Below are positions 1-5,954 of a stretch of DNA of 8,038 nucleotides, piece after piece. The position numbers and the translations under genes are program-made. Each line of letters opens with the position of its first letter. Position 1 is the stretch's first letter. The notes below the pieces were generated by a model. It saw nothing but the letters and a program-made list of their open reading frames with translations. It was not told the origin of the DNA and made no database searches. Source of the stretch: Candidatus Omnitrophota bacterium (lineage in GTDB: Bacteria > Omnitrophota > Omnitrophia > Omnitrophales > Aquincolibacteriaceae); contig JAMWDC010000072.1 in assembly GCA_023819025.1 (NCBI GenBank), positions 366-8,403 on the forward strand. The letters run 5' to 3'.

Positions 1-96
1 GAAGGCGCAGACATCATGAGACGTCCACCCCTTCGGCTTATCCACCAGTAAAATGCCGTCCAATTTAGATTTTCCGGCGGCTTCCGAGATCTTCAT
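1..96 (-). CDS. truB: tRNA pseudouridine(55) synthase TruB, N-terminal 32 codons (cut by window edge)
   Basis: TruB converts U55 of the tRNA T-loop to pseudouridine. Only the first 32 residues are here. They contain the family's N-terminal signature, LLVDKPKGWTSHDV at residues 16-29, which fits the conserved DKPxGxTS stretch of TruB; the catalytic aspartate lies beyond the window. I chose the ATG at 96 because AAAGGA sits 6 nt before it. A second in-frame ATG at 144 would add 16 residues (MSTFRNPK...) but has no good ribosome binding site. The frame is the same as that of the upstream phosphoesterase, whose TAA lies 69 nt before the chosen start. Position after rbfA and the DHH gene is the usual one for truB. 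Identity is fairly sure despite the short length. Confidence 0.88.
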   Translation of the reverse strand, partial: MKISEAAGKSKLDGILLVDKPKGWTSHDVCAF

Positions 97-102
97 CGAA
101 AA

Positions 103-108
103 TCCTTT
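103..108 (-). promoter_or_regulatory. Ribosome binding site of truB
   Basis: The minus strand reads AAAGGA, 6 nt before the ATG at 96. It decides for this start over the in-frame ATG at 144, which is preceded by no comparable purine run. Confidence 0.6.
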
Positions 109-165
109 GGAGCTTTCCGTCTTTGGATTTCGGAAAGTGCTCATCTTGAAATAGCTTTTATCAGC

Positions 166-1152
166 TTATGGAAAGACGAATTCTTTGCGGAGACGGTCCA
201 AAACAATCTTCTCGGCTTTTTTTAAGGGGACACGGAGAATACAACTGGACGCTTTTTTGTGTCCTCCGCCCTGAAAATAAGTGGCAATCTTATTCACATC
301 ATAGGCGCCTCGAGAGCGGAAGGAAATTTTTACGCGTTTGCCATCCGGCATTTCGCTCATAAAAAAGGCCACCCGAACCTCCTTCAAACATTTCAAAAAG
401 TCGATAAACCCTTCAGTGTCTTCATAAGTTGCTCCCGAGTGTTTCAGATCCCGGCGTTCCATGCCCACCCACGCGATCCGTCCTTTAGCCGAGGTTTTGA
501 CCCGCCCCAGCAGACGGCTGTACAAGTTCATCTTGTTTAAAGAAAATGTTGAATAAATCTGGTCGTTAATTTTTTCAATGTCAATACCGGTGCCGATCAA
601 TTCCGCTGCGATCCGGTGGCAATGGATGGTGGTATTACTGAACTTGAAGGACCCGGTATCCGTCGAAATGGCCACATAAAGATTGGTGGCCTCTTCCTTG
701 GTCAGCGGCAATTTCGCGCAATGAAAGATATCCAGGACCAATTCCGCACTTGCGGCAGCATCGGAACGAATGTAATTATGAAGCCCGAAACGGGCATTGC
801 TGATATGGTGATCAATGTTAAAAATGACGGTGTCCGGAGTCAACAGTTCTTTGACCGAACCCAGCCGGTCCAATGTGGGGCAATCCGCGGTGACAAGTGC
901 CTTAAAGGCAGTCAGGGAAAGATTCACATCTTTGACCAAATGCCAACGTTGATCCGATAAAAAACGAAGACGTTCCGGTATCGGATCTTCGCATACCACA
1001 AAGGTTTTCTTGCCCAAACGCCGCAGTAAAGATTCCATGGCCAAGATACTCCCGATGGCGTCGCCTTCGGGAGAGATGTGGCACGAGAGCAAAAAATCAT
1101 CGTGTGCCATTAAGGCCTTGAAAAATTCCTCCAGAATATCATCCTTTTTCAT
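166..1152 (-). CDS. nrnA: DHH/DHHA1-family phosphoesterase (NrnA-like nanoRNase/pAp phosphatase)
   Basis: This 328-residue protein has both domains of the NrnA family. The N-terminal DHH domain shows motif I HISPEGDAIGS (25-35), a metal-ligand aspartate in TADCP (D90), the DHH motif NIDHH (112-116) and D165 in ISTDTG. The C-terminal DHHA1 domain ends with the substrate-binding GGGHKKAS (295-302). Family members hydrolyse 2-4 nt RNA fragments, 3',5'-pAp, or linear/cyclic dinucleotides using two Mn ions; which of these applies cannot be read from sequence. The length is normal. The ATG at 1152 has GGCGGA 8 nt upstream. It lies 124 nt after rbfA and 69 nt before truB, the standard place for this gene in the nusA-infB operon of many bacteria. 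Small deviations: E29 where many relatives have D in motif I, and S303 after the GGGHxxAS motif where G is usual. Confidence 0.9.
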   Translation of the reverse strand: MKKDDILEEFFKALMAHDDFLLSCHISPEGDAIGSILAMESLLRRLGKKTFVVCEDPIPERLRFLSDQRWHLVKDVNLSLTAFKALVTADCPTLDRLGSVKELLTPDTVIFNIDHHISNARFGLHNYIRSDAAASAELVLDIFHCAKLPLTKEEATNLYVAISTDTGSFKFSNTTIHCHRIAAELIGTGIDIEKINDQIYSTFSLNKMNLYSRLLGRVKTSAKGRIAWVGMERRDLKHSGATYEDTEGFIDFLKCLKEVRVAFFMSEMPDGKRVKISFRSRGAYDVNKIATYFQGGGHKKASSCILRVPLKKAEKIVLDRLRKEFVFP

Positions 1153-1276
1153 CCAAGAAATCCGCCTCTCATCATTTGATTCCTACGATTGCGCCCGTCT
1201 ATTTCCACAGAACCTGTTTATTGTATCGGAATATTGAACCGTTTTTTTCGCTGTCCATTTCAAACTCCAAAATCAC
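1153..1276 (-). other. rbfA-nrnA intergenic gap with a possible 19-residue ORF
   Basis: This 124-nt gap is the longest inside the nusA operon. No hairpin followed by a T-run is visible. On the minus strand an ATG at 1258 is preceded by GGAG with 6 nt spacing and opens a 19-codon frame (MDSEKNGSIFRYNKQVLWK) that stops with TAG at 1199-1201. A ribosome binding site is present, but the length is too small to tell a real leader peptide from chance, so I do not call it a gene. A TACAAT hexamer at 1220-1225 (minus) has no matching -35 box. Confidence 0.3.
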
Positions 1277-1639
1277 TTAGGATCCGGGATCTCGTTCCCT
1301 TCGGTGAATTTCGTGGATCACACGGTCGACCTTCATCCCCTGATCCAAGGAATCGTCTTCTTCAAAAACCAGTTTCGGCGTGTAACGCAATTTCAGCCCC
1401 ATTGCAATCTGTTTCTGTAAAAAACCCCTGGCATGCTCCAACGCGATTTTGGAATCTTTTTTATTTTTCTCATTTCCCATGACGCTGTAAAAAATGCGGG
1501 CGGATTTTAAGTCCGGACTCATCGCAACATGGGTGACCGTGACGAAACCGAGCCGGGGATCTCTCATTTTGGAAAGAATAAGACGGCTTAATTCCATTTG
1601 GACTAGGTGAGCGACTCGTAACGTACGTTTGCCCTGCAT
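1277..1639 (-). CDS. rbfA: 30S ribosome-binding factor RbfA
   Basis: RbfA binds the immature 30S subunit near the 5' helix of 16S rRNA and assists late small-subunit maturation and cold adaptation. The 120-residue product has the usual length and single KH-like fold pattern: an N-terminal helix (RVAHLVQMELSRLIL, 8-22), then the hallmark RDPRLGFVTVTHVAMSPDL (26-44) and a strand ARIFYSVMG (47-55). It ends in a basic stretch IHRRERDP. The ATG at 1639 matches the family N-terminus and has GAGGGG just upstream, though the spacing is short (about 3 nt). An alternative ATG at codon 15 would remove part of the first helix and is unlikely. The gene follows infB after 78 nt that contain an inverted repeat touching the ribosome binding site. 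Confidence 0.93.
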   Translation of the reverse strand: MQGKRTLRVAHLVQMELSRLILSKMRDPRLGFVTVTHVAMSPDLKSARIFYSVMGNEKNKKDSKIALEHARGFLQKQIAMGLKLRYTPKLVFEEDDSLDQGMKVDRVIHEIHRRERDPGS

Positions 1640-1653
1640 ATCCCCTCAAACCG

Positions 1654-1691
1654 AAAAGGGCGAATCGGTCCACCGGCCTCTCCGCCCTTTT
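1654..1691 (-). repeat. Inverted repeat (hairpin) between infB and rbfA
   Basis: In the minus-strand transcript AAAAGGGCG is followed after 20 nt by CGCCCTTTT, a perfect 9-bp stem, extendable inwards by a G-U and an A-U pair. The loop can form a further small CGG/CCG stem. The 3' arm ends in UUUU and then CGG, so as a terminator it would be weak; a processing site or translational control element is equally possible. It ends only about 6 nt before the GAGGGG ribosome binding site of rbfA. Confidence 0.6.
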
Positions 1692-1717
1692 AAACTATAA
1701 CCGACGCTTCTGTAAAA

Positions 1718-3850
1718 TTAAAGCTTCGCGGCAATCCTCTCCATCCGGTAAGATTCCAGGATATCCCCTTCCTGAAGATCGTTGAATCCCTCCAAGGAGA
1801 ATCCGCATTCGTAGCCTTCGTTGACTTCGCGAACGTCATCCTGAAAACGCCGCAACGAAGCCAGTTTACCTTCAAAGATCACAATTTGATTCCGAATCAG
1901 GCGCACCGGATTCTGGCGAACGACTCTCCCTTTGACGACAATCCCGCCGCCGATCGTTCCGATACGAGAAGATTTGAAGATCTTCCGGATCGATACCTTA
2001 CCTTCGATCACCTCTTTAAAAGTCGGCTCAAGCAAGCCTTCCATAGCTTTACGTACATCCTCGCACGCCTCGTAGATGATATTGTAAAACCGCATGTCCA
2101 CGCCTTCTTTATCGGCCAGTTGAGTTGCCTTGGAATCCGCTTTGACATGAAAACCGATGATGACCGCATCCGATGCCGCAGCAAGCATGACATCCGAATC
2201 ATTCACGCCACCGATATTGCTGTGAATCACATGGAGCCGGCAGACATCGGTGCTCAACTTTTCCAGAGACTGGCTCAATGCCTCCATGGATCCCTGAACA
2301 TCGGCCTTAATGATCAATTTTAACTCTTTAAAATTTCCCTCCGAGATCCGGTGATAAAGATCCTCCAAAGACAGATGTTTTTTGACTCCACGCAAATCTT
2401 GCTCGCGGCGCGCGAGATTTCTCTTCTCGGTAATTTCACGGGCAATTTTTTCGCTGTCCACCACAAAGAAATCGTCCCCTGCTTCCGGGACACTGTTCAA
2501 ACCAATGACTTCGACTGCCATCGACGGCCCAGCCTGTTTCACGGTTTTCCCGCGGTCATTCTTGAGAGCGCGAACGCGGCCCATACAAAGACCCGAGACC
2601 ACCATATCGCCAGGTTTCAAAGTGCCTTTTTGAATAATCACTGTCGCCACCGGACCAGTTCCCTTGGATAGATGGCCCTCGAGAACGACCCCGACAGCCG
2701 GACGATCAGGATTGGCTTTAAGTTCCATGATCTCTGCCTGTAACAGCAGCATCTCAAGCAGTTCATCAATTCCTTGACCTGTCTTCGCGGACACCTTGAC
2801 ACAAATGGTTTTGCCTCCCCATTCTTCGGGGTTCAGACCAAGTTTTTGCAATCCCCCCATCACCTTTTGAGGATTTGCGGTGGGAAGATCGATCTTGTTA
2901 ATGGCAACGACGATCGGGCATTGTGCTTCACGGGCATGATCAATGGCCTCCACGGTTTGTGGCATGACGCCGTCGTCCGCCGCTACGACTAAAACCACAA
3001 TATCCGTTACGTTGGCTCCGCGGGCCCTCATCGCTGTAAAAGCCTCGTGGCCGGGGGTATCGAGAAATGTCACGTGGCCTTTCCCGGGAATTTCAACCCC
3101 ATACGCACCGATGTGTTGTGTAATCGACCCTGCCTCTTTTGCAGCGATATTGGTCTTGCGAATCGCATCCAACAGGGATGTCTTGCCGTGATCGACATGG
3201 CCCATCATGGTCACCACCGGAGGGCGGGGCTTGAGCTTCGCCGGATCTTCCGTATCTTCCCCTTTTCCCTTAACAATTTTTTCAGCTTCATCTTCAACTT
3301 TTTGAATGGCCACACCGAGTTTCGCAGCCACGGAATAAACGATCTCCTCATTCAGCAGTTGATTGACGTTTGCGAAAATTCCGATGCCCATAAATGTTTT
3401 AATCAGCTCAGAAATTCTTATGTTCAATTCATGAGCAAGGTGGCCGACGGTGATGGGAAATCGGATGGAAACTGTCCTTGAAGCTAGTTTCTCTTCGGGC
3501 AATGTCTCACAAACCGTTACCGCCGATACGTCTGTTTTGGTATCTGCATTGACCTTCTGGGTGTCCGCGACCTTTGAGAGTGTTGCCGCAGCGGTTGGCT
3601 GTCCCCGGCCTTCTTTACGGACATCATGCCGTTGAGTCTTGGAACTTTCCTTCCTAGGGGTTTCGCCGGATTTGACACCGGTGGATTTATCCGTTTTCTC
3701 GATAATATTCAACCGGCCCTGAATCAAATTCAGAATGCCTTCGTCAATCAAGGACATATGGCTCTTGACGTCCCCGCCCAATTGCTTGATCCTGTCAAGC
3801 AAATCTTTGCTGGACATCCCTAGTTGTTTCGCCAATTCATGAACGCGCAT
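1718..3850 (-). CDS. infB: Translation initiation factor IF-2
   Basis: IF2 is the GTPase that places fMet-tRNA on the 30S subunit and promotes subunit joining. I place the start at the ATG at 3850: the protein then opens with MRVHELAKQLGMSSKDLL, the canonical IF2 N-terminal motif, and has 710 residues. The reading frame stays open further upstream into nusA (to 4042), but those 64 residues are just nusA read in another frame. Order: IF2_N domain 1 (1-50), a polar linker, a second IF2_N-like domain (about 126-190), then the G domain with G1 GHVDHGKT (217-224), G2 GSITQHIGA (241-249), G3 DTPGH (264-268), G4 NKID (318-321) and G5 SAK (354-356), then domains II-IV with the C-terminal fMet-tRNA-binding part. 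The ribosome binding site is weak (AAAGAG, 9 nt). The gene begins 64 nt after nusA. Confidence 0.97.
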   Translation of the reverse strand: MRVHELAKQLGMSSKDLLDRIKQLGGDVKSHMSLIDEGILNLIQGRLNIIEKTDKSTGVKSGETPRKESSKTQRHDVRKEGRGQPTAAATLSKVADTQKVNADTKTDVSAVTVCETLPEEKLASRTVSIRFPITVGHLAHELNIRISELIKTFMGIGIFANVNQLLNEEIVYSVAAKLGVAIQKVEDEAEKIVKGKGEDTEDPAKLKPRPPVVTMMGHVDHGKTSLLDAIRKTNIAAKEAGSITQHIGAYGVEIPGKGHVTFLDTPGHEAFTAMRARGANVTDIVVLVVAADDGVMPQTVEAIDHAREAQCPIVVAINKIDLPTANPQKVMGGLQKLGLNPEEWGGKTICVKVSAKTGQGIDELLEMLLLQAEIMELKANPDRPAVGVVLEGHLSKGTGPVATVIIQKGTLKPGDMVVSGLCMGRVRALKNDRGKTVKQAGPSMAVEVIGLNSVPEAGDDFFVVDSEKIAREITEKRNLARREQDLRGVKKHLSLEDLYHRISEGNFKELKLIIKADVQGSMEALSQSLEKLSTDVCRLHVIHSNIGGVNDSDVMLAAASDAVIIGFHVKADSKATQLADKEGVDMRFYNIIYEACEDVRKAMEGLLEPTFKEVIEGKVSIRKIFKSSRIGTIGGGIVVKGRVVRQNPVRLIRNQIVIFEGKLASLRRFQDDVREVNEGYECGFSLEGFNDLQEGDILESYRMERIAAKL

Positions 3851-3914
3851 ACTGTCTCGCTCTTTCTGCTCGTTGGATGAAGGGTTTCCGGATGATCGTC
3901 TTCGACCAACAGGA

Positions 3915-5039
3915 TTATTCCTTTTTCTCGAGGATGGCCTTATGGGCGGCTGTGATAATTTTCTCGGCTGTTTTCGGCCCGATCCCTGGAATTTTGGCCA
4001 AATCCTCTGGTGTTGCCTTGAGAATATCTTTGATGGTCTCAATGCCGGCTTCTTTGAGAGAAGCCTCGATTTTTTCTCCGATTCCGCCTAAGGTATTCAA
4101 GGGAATTTTATGGCTCAGGCTCCGGACATCAAGTTTCCATCCCAGGAGTTTGGAAGCAAGCCGGACATTTTGCCCTTTTTTGCCGATGGCAAGAGAAAGC
4201 TGGCTATCTTCGACTAAAATTTCCGCAGACTGATGATCGCGATCCAGTTTGATCTCGGAAAGCTCGGCCGGGGTCATGGCATTCCGCAGGTAGGTTTCAA
4301 TATCGTCACTATAGCGGATAATATCGATTTTTTCCCCCCCTAATTCACGAACGATATTTTTGACCCGTTGACCGCGAACACCCACACAGGATCCGACACA
4401 ATCAATCTTTTCATCATCCGAAGATACGGCGATTTTTGTCCGTGAACCTGCTTCGCGGGCAGCGCCTTTGATTTTGACGATCCCGTCGTGAATTTCGGGA
4501 ACCTCGAGTTCAAAAAGCCTTGTCACCAGTCCTGCATGGGCACGGGAAAGGATCATCTCCGGTCCGCGCGGGGTTTTCTTAATCTCCACCAAATAACAAC
4601 GGATCAAATCCCCTTGACGGAAACTGTCCAAAGGAGACTGTTCCCGGGCCGGCAGGATACCTTCGGTTTTCCCCAAGTCGACAATAATGGCCTTCTTTTC
4701 GATCTGATGGACTGTGCCGGAAATAATGTCGCCCTGCCGTTTGACATACTCGTCATAAATGGACTCACGTTCGGCTTCCCGGATTTTCTGGATAATGACC
4801 TGCTTCGCAGTTTGAGCGGCAATGCGGCCAAATTCGACATCATGAACTTCTTTGCCTTGATCCAATAAGTGAATCGAACAAGTTTGGGGATCGATCTGAA
4901 TGTCAAAATCTTTCCGCTCTGGATAACTTTTGCGGCAAGCGGAAATAAGCGCTTGGCGGAGGGTTTCGATCAAAACCTCTTTAGAAATCCCTTTTTCCTT
5001 TTCGATATACTCTAGAGAAGACAACAATTCCTGCGTCAC
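3915..5039 (-). CDS. nusA: Transcription termination/antitermination factor NusA
   Basis: NusA binds RNA polymerase and nascent RNA, strengthens hairpin pausing and intrinsic termination, and takes part in antitermination. The start is a GTG at 5039 with AAAGGAG 9 nt upstream. Domains in the 374 residues: RNA polymerase-binding N-terminal domain (1-98), S1 domain (about 101-168, beginning GDIISGTV), KH1 with VGVRGQRVKNIVRELGGEK (219-237) and KH2 with IGKKGQNVRLASKLLGW (285-301). A C-terminal segment (310-374) contains a helix-hairpin-helix, IPGIGPKTAEKI (350-361). E. coli NusA is longer (495 aa) with two acidic repeats; here one HhH unit replaces them. The usual DPVGACVG of KH1 reads DCVGSCVG. 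No rimP precedes it. Its leader has a strong promoter and terminator, suggesting attenuation. Confidence 0.97.
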   Translation of the reverse strand: MTQELLSSLEYIEKEKGISKEVLIETLRQALISACRKSYPERKDFDIQIDPQTCSIHLLDQGKEVHDVEFGRIAAQTAKQVIIQKIREAERESIYDEYVKRQGDIISGTVHQIEKKAIIVDLGKTEGILPAREQSPLDSFRQGDLIRCYLVEIKKTPRGPEMILSRAHAGLVTRLFELEVPEIHDGIVKIKGAAREAGSRTKIAVSSDDEKIDCVGSCVGVRGQRVKNIVRELGGEKIDIIRYSDDIETYLRNAMTPAELSEIKLDRDHQSAEILVEDSQLSLAIGKKGQNVRLASKLLGWKLDVRSLSHKIPLNTLGGIGEKIEASLKEAGIETIKDILKATPEDLAKIPGIGPKTAEKIITAAHKAILEKKE

Positions 5040-5048
5040 GCCTTAGAA

Positions 5049-5055
5049 CTCCTTT
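5049..5055 (-). promoter_or_regulatory. Ribosome binding site of nusA
   Basis: The minus strand reads AAAGGAG, a near-perfect Shine-Dalgarno sequence, 9 nt before the GTG at 5039. It supports the GTG start; no ATG in this frame offers a better combination. Confidence 0.75.
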
Positions 5056-5091
5056 ACCTTGATCTGGAAATAAAAGACCGCGAATACTACG

Positions 5092-5121
5092 AAAAAAAAA
5101 GTGGGCAACCCGCGCCCACTT
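5092..5121 (-). terminator. Intrinsic terminator in the nusA leader
   Basis: In minus-strand orientation an 8-bp perfect stem (AAGTGGGC / GCCCACTT, arms at 5114-5121 and 5099-5106) with the 7-nt loop GCGGGTT is followed by an unbroken T-run; nine T at 5092-5100 include the last two stem bases. The plus strand has no T-run after the hairpin, so it works leftward only. It lies about 50 nt before the nusA start and downstream of the predicted nusA promoter. It could therefore both end transcripts of the RND/HAMP genes and attenuate nusA transcription. Confidence 0.85.
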
Positions 5122-5143
5122 ATCACTTGCCCCGAAAAGTGAC
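5122..5143 (-). promoter_or_regulatory. Leader hairpin directly upstream of the nusA terminator
   Basis: In minus orientation GTCACTT (5143-5137) can pair with AAGTGAT (5128-5122), 7 bp including one G-U, leaving the 8-nt loop TTCGGGGC. There is no unpaired base between this hairpin and the terminator stem that starts at 5121, so the two could stack. Both hairpins use the same CACTT/AAGTG pairing units, so arms can exchange, and loop GGGCAA (5132-5127) matches TTGCCC in the terminator (5108-5103). This is the arrangement expected of an attenuator, but function is inferred. Confidence 0.5.
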
Positions 5144-5148
5144 TCTAT

Positions 5149-5176
5149 ATTACAGCATGAATCCACTGACTGTCAA
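5149..5176 (-). promoter_or_regulatory. Predicted sigma70-type promoter of the nusA operon
   Basis: The minus strand has a perfect -35 box TTGACA (5176-5171), a 16-nt spacer, and TGTAAT (5154-5149, 5 of 6 matches to TATAAT) preceded by TGC, which makes an extended -10 element. An overlapping choice, TAATAT at 5152-5147 with an 18-nt spacer, is weaker. Transcription would start near 5145-5140, so the RNA begins at or just before the leader hairpin. The leader to the GTG start is then roughly 100 nt. Confidence 0.75.
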
Positions 5177-5288
5177 TTTGAGGAAAAACGAAAACGGCTA
5201 CCAGGAAATAGATGAAGCCAAAAAGGTTTAAGGCAAGGCGGATGCTGAGATCTTTAAGGCCTTTAAATACAAAGGGTTAAGATCGACT

Positions 5289-5885
5289 TCACCGGCATTG
5301 TCCCTTGTCGATGATGGCTTTTAATTCCTCGGCCGATCGGGCCATGGATTCAGGAGAACGGTCTGTTATCATCTTTTCCGCTTTCTCCCGCACCAGCTGC
5401 AATTTTTCCTTATCGAACTGAAGTTTTTCCAGCAATCGATTGATCTCAATGGCAACCTCGGTGAAAAAGTCGCCTTCGCGGAGCTTGATCGGGTGAGGAA
5501 TTTGGCTATCGTTGATGCGGATGAGAACCTGGCGGAAACGATAAACCGGCCCCGCGACCCGATGAAGAAAGAAGATCCCAAAAGCGCCCAAGACAATCAG
5601 GGTCACAAAGAGAATACAGGTCACGCGTAAGATCAATTGATAGCTGACGTCGGAAAGGATTTCATAAGGATTGATCCGGCCGAATTGAAATCCTCCACCG
5701 AATGCGGCCTCCCGGATGGTGTTATGAATGACGAATCCGATGGCCAGCGAAGACACCATCAATAGAGCGATCATGACCAGTGTAAACTCCCGTTGCATGG
5801 GTTTATGAATCAGAATATTCCGGAATCGTCTCCGATAAGGCAAAACGGTTTTGGATTTTGCCGCGGTTGATGCTTGTTCATTCAT
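5289..5885 (-). CDS. HAMP-like two-TM membrane protein without output domain
   Basis: The start is the ATG at 5885, which has AAGGAG with 6 nt spacing; an upstream in-frame TTG at 5909 would swallow that ribosome binding site. The 198-residue product has a basic cytosolic N-terminus, TM1 (about 34-54), a short outside loop (55-84), TM2 (about 85-107), and then a HAMP-like linker starting HRVAGPVYRFRQVL (108-121) with LREGDFF (135-141) and INRLLEKL (148-155). A charged coiled-coil tail (about 155-195) follows. HAMP domains normally pass signals from a sensor across the membrane to a kinase or methyl-accepting domain; here none follows. The gene comes 69 nt after the RND permease gene and is probably cotranscribed with it. 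It may be a structural or accessory protein, or a signalling partner acting in trans. The specific function is unknown. Confidence 0.85.
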   Translation of the reverse strand: MNEQASTAAKSKTVLPYRRRFRNILIHKPMQREFTLVMIALLMVSSLAIGFVIHNTIREAAFGGGFQFGRINPYEILSDVSYQLILRVTCILFVTLIVLGAFGIFFLHRVAGPVYRFRQVLIRINDSQIPHPIKLREGDFFTEVAIEINRLLEKLQFDKEKLQLVREKAEKMITDRSPESMARSAEELKAIIDKGQCR

Positions 5886-5891
5886 GATGGT

Positions 5892-5897
5892 CTCCTT
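5892..5897 (-). promoter_or_regulatory. Ribosome binding site of the HAMP-like gene
   Basis: The minus strand reads AAGGAG, 6 nt before the ATG at 5885. It fixes the start there and argues against the in-frame TTG at 5909, eight codons upstream. Confidence 0.7.
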
Positions 5898-5954
5898 ATG
5901 TTTATTCAATGGATCGTCCTACCGTTTCATGGATGATGGACATTTCATCCTTTT

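Larger units (their letters stand above)
5040..5288 (-). other. Intergenic region between the HAMP-like gene and nusA
   Basis: These 249 bases hold the nusA promoter, the two leader hairpins with terminator and the nusA ribosome binding site, all annotated separately and all within 5049-5176. The remaining part, 5177-5288, shows no minus-strand gene and no hairpin with T-run; it contains only an 8-bp palindrome AAGGCCTT near 5256. There is no rimP here, although rimP precedes nusA in many bacteria. A rightward open frame with one internal stop is discussed as a finding. Confidence 0.6.

Noticed and set aside
259..960. Plus-strand ORFs of 90-145 codons opposite nrnA, infB and the RND gene
   Set aside because: All lie antisense to clearly conserved genes and show no recognisable domain or consistent ribosome binding site; they are shadows of the coding strand.
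1220..1225. TACAAT as a -10 box for an internal nrnA promoter
   Set aside because: At 17 nt upstream there is only an A-run and no TTGACA-like box or TG extension, so promoter evidence is too weak.
3851..4042. N-terminal extension of infB by 64 residues overlapping nusA
   Set aside because: The extension is low-complexity basic sequence read out of frame from the nusA 3' end; the canonical IF2 N-terminus MRVHELAKQLG begins at 3850.
5252..5267. Terminator for the HAMP-like gene at the AAGGCCTT palindrome
   Set aside because: It is an 8-bp palindrome without loop or T-run, so it cannot form a terminator hairpin; the first credible terminator is at 5092-5121.
5212..5280. Plus-strand 22-codon basic ORF (MKPKRFKARRMLRSLRPLN...) with AGGA upstream
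   Set aside because: It is very short, there is no plus-strand promoter in view, and the arginine/lysine-rich composition is what this base composition gives by chance.
5886..5909. TTG start at 5909 for the HAMP-like protein
   Set aside because: The AAGGAG ribosome binding site lies inside this extension, ideally spaced for the ATG at 5885.
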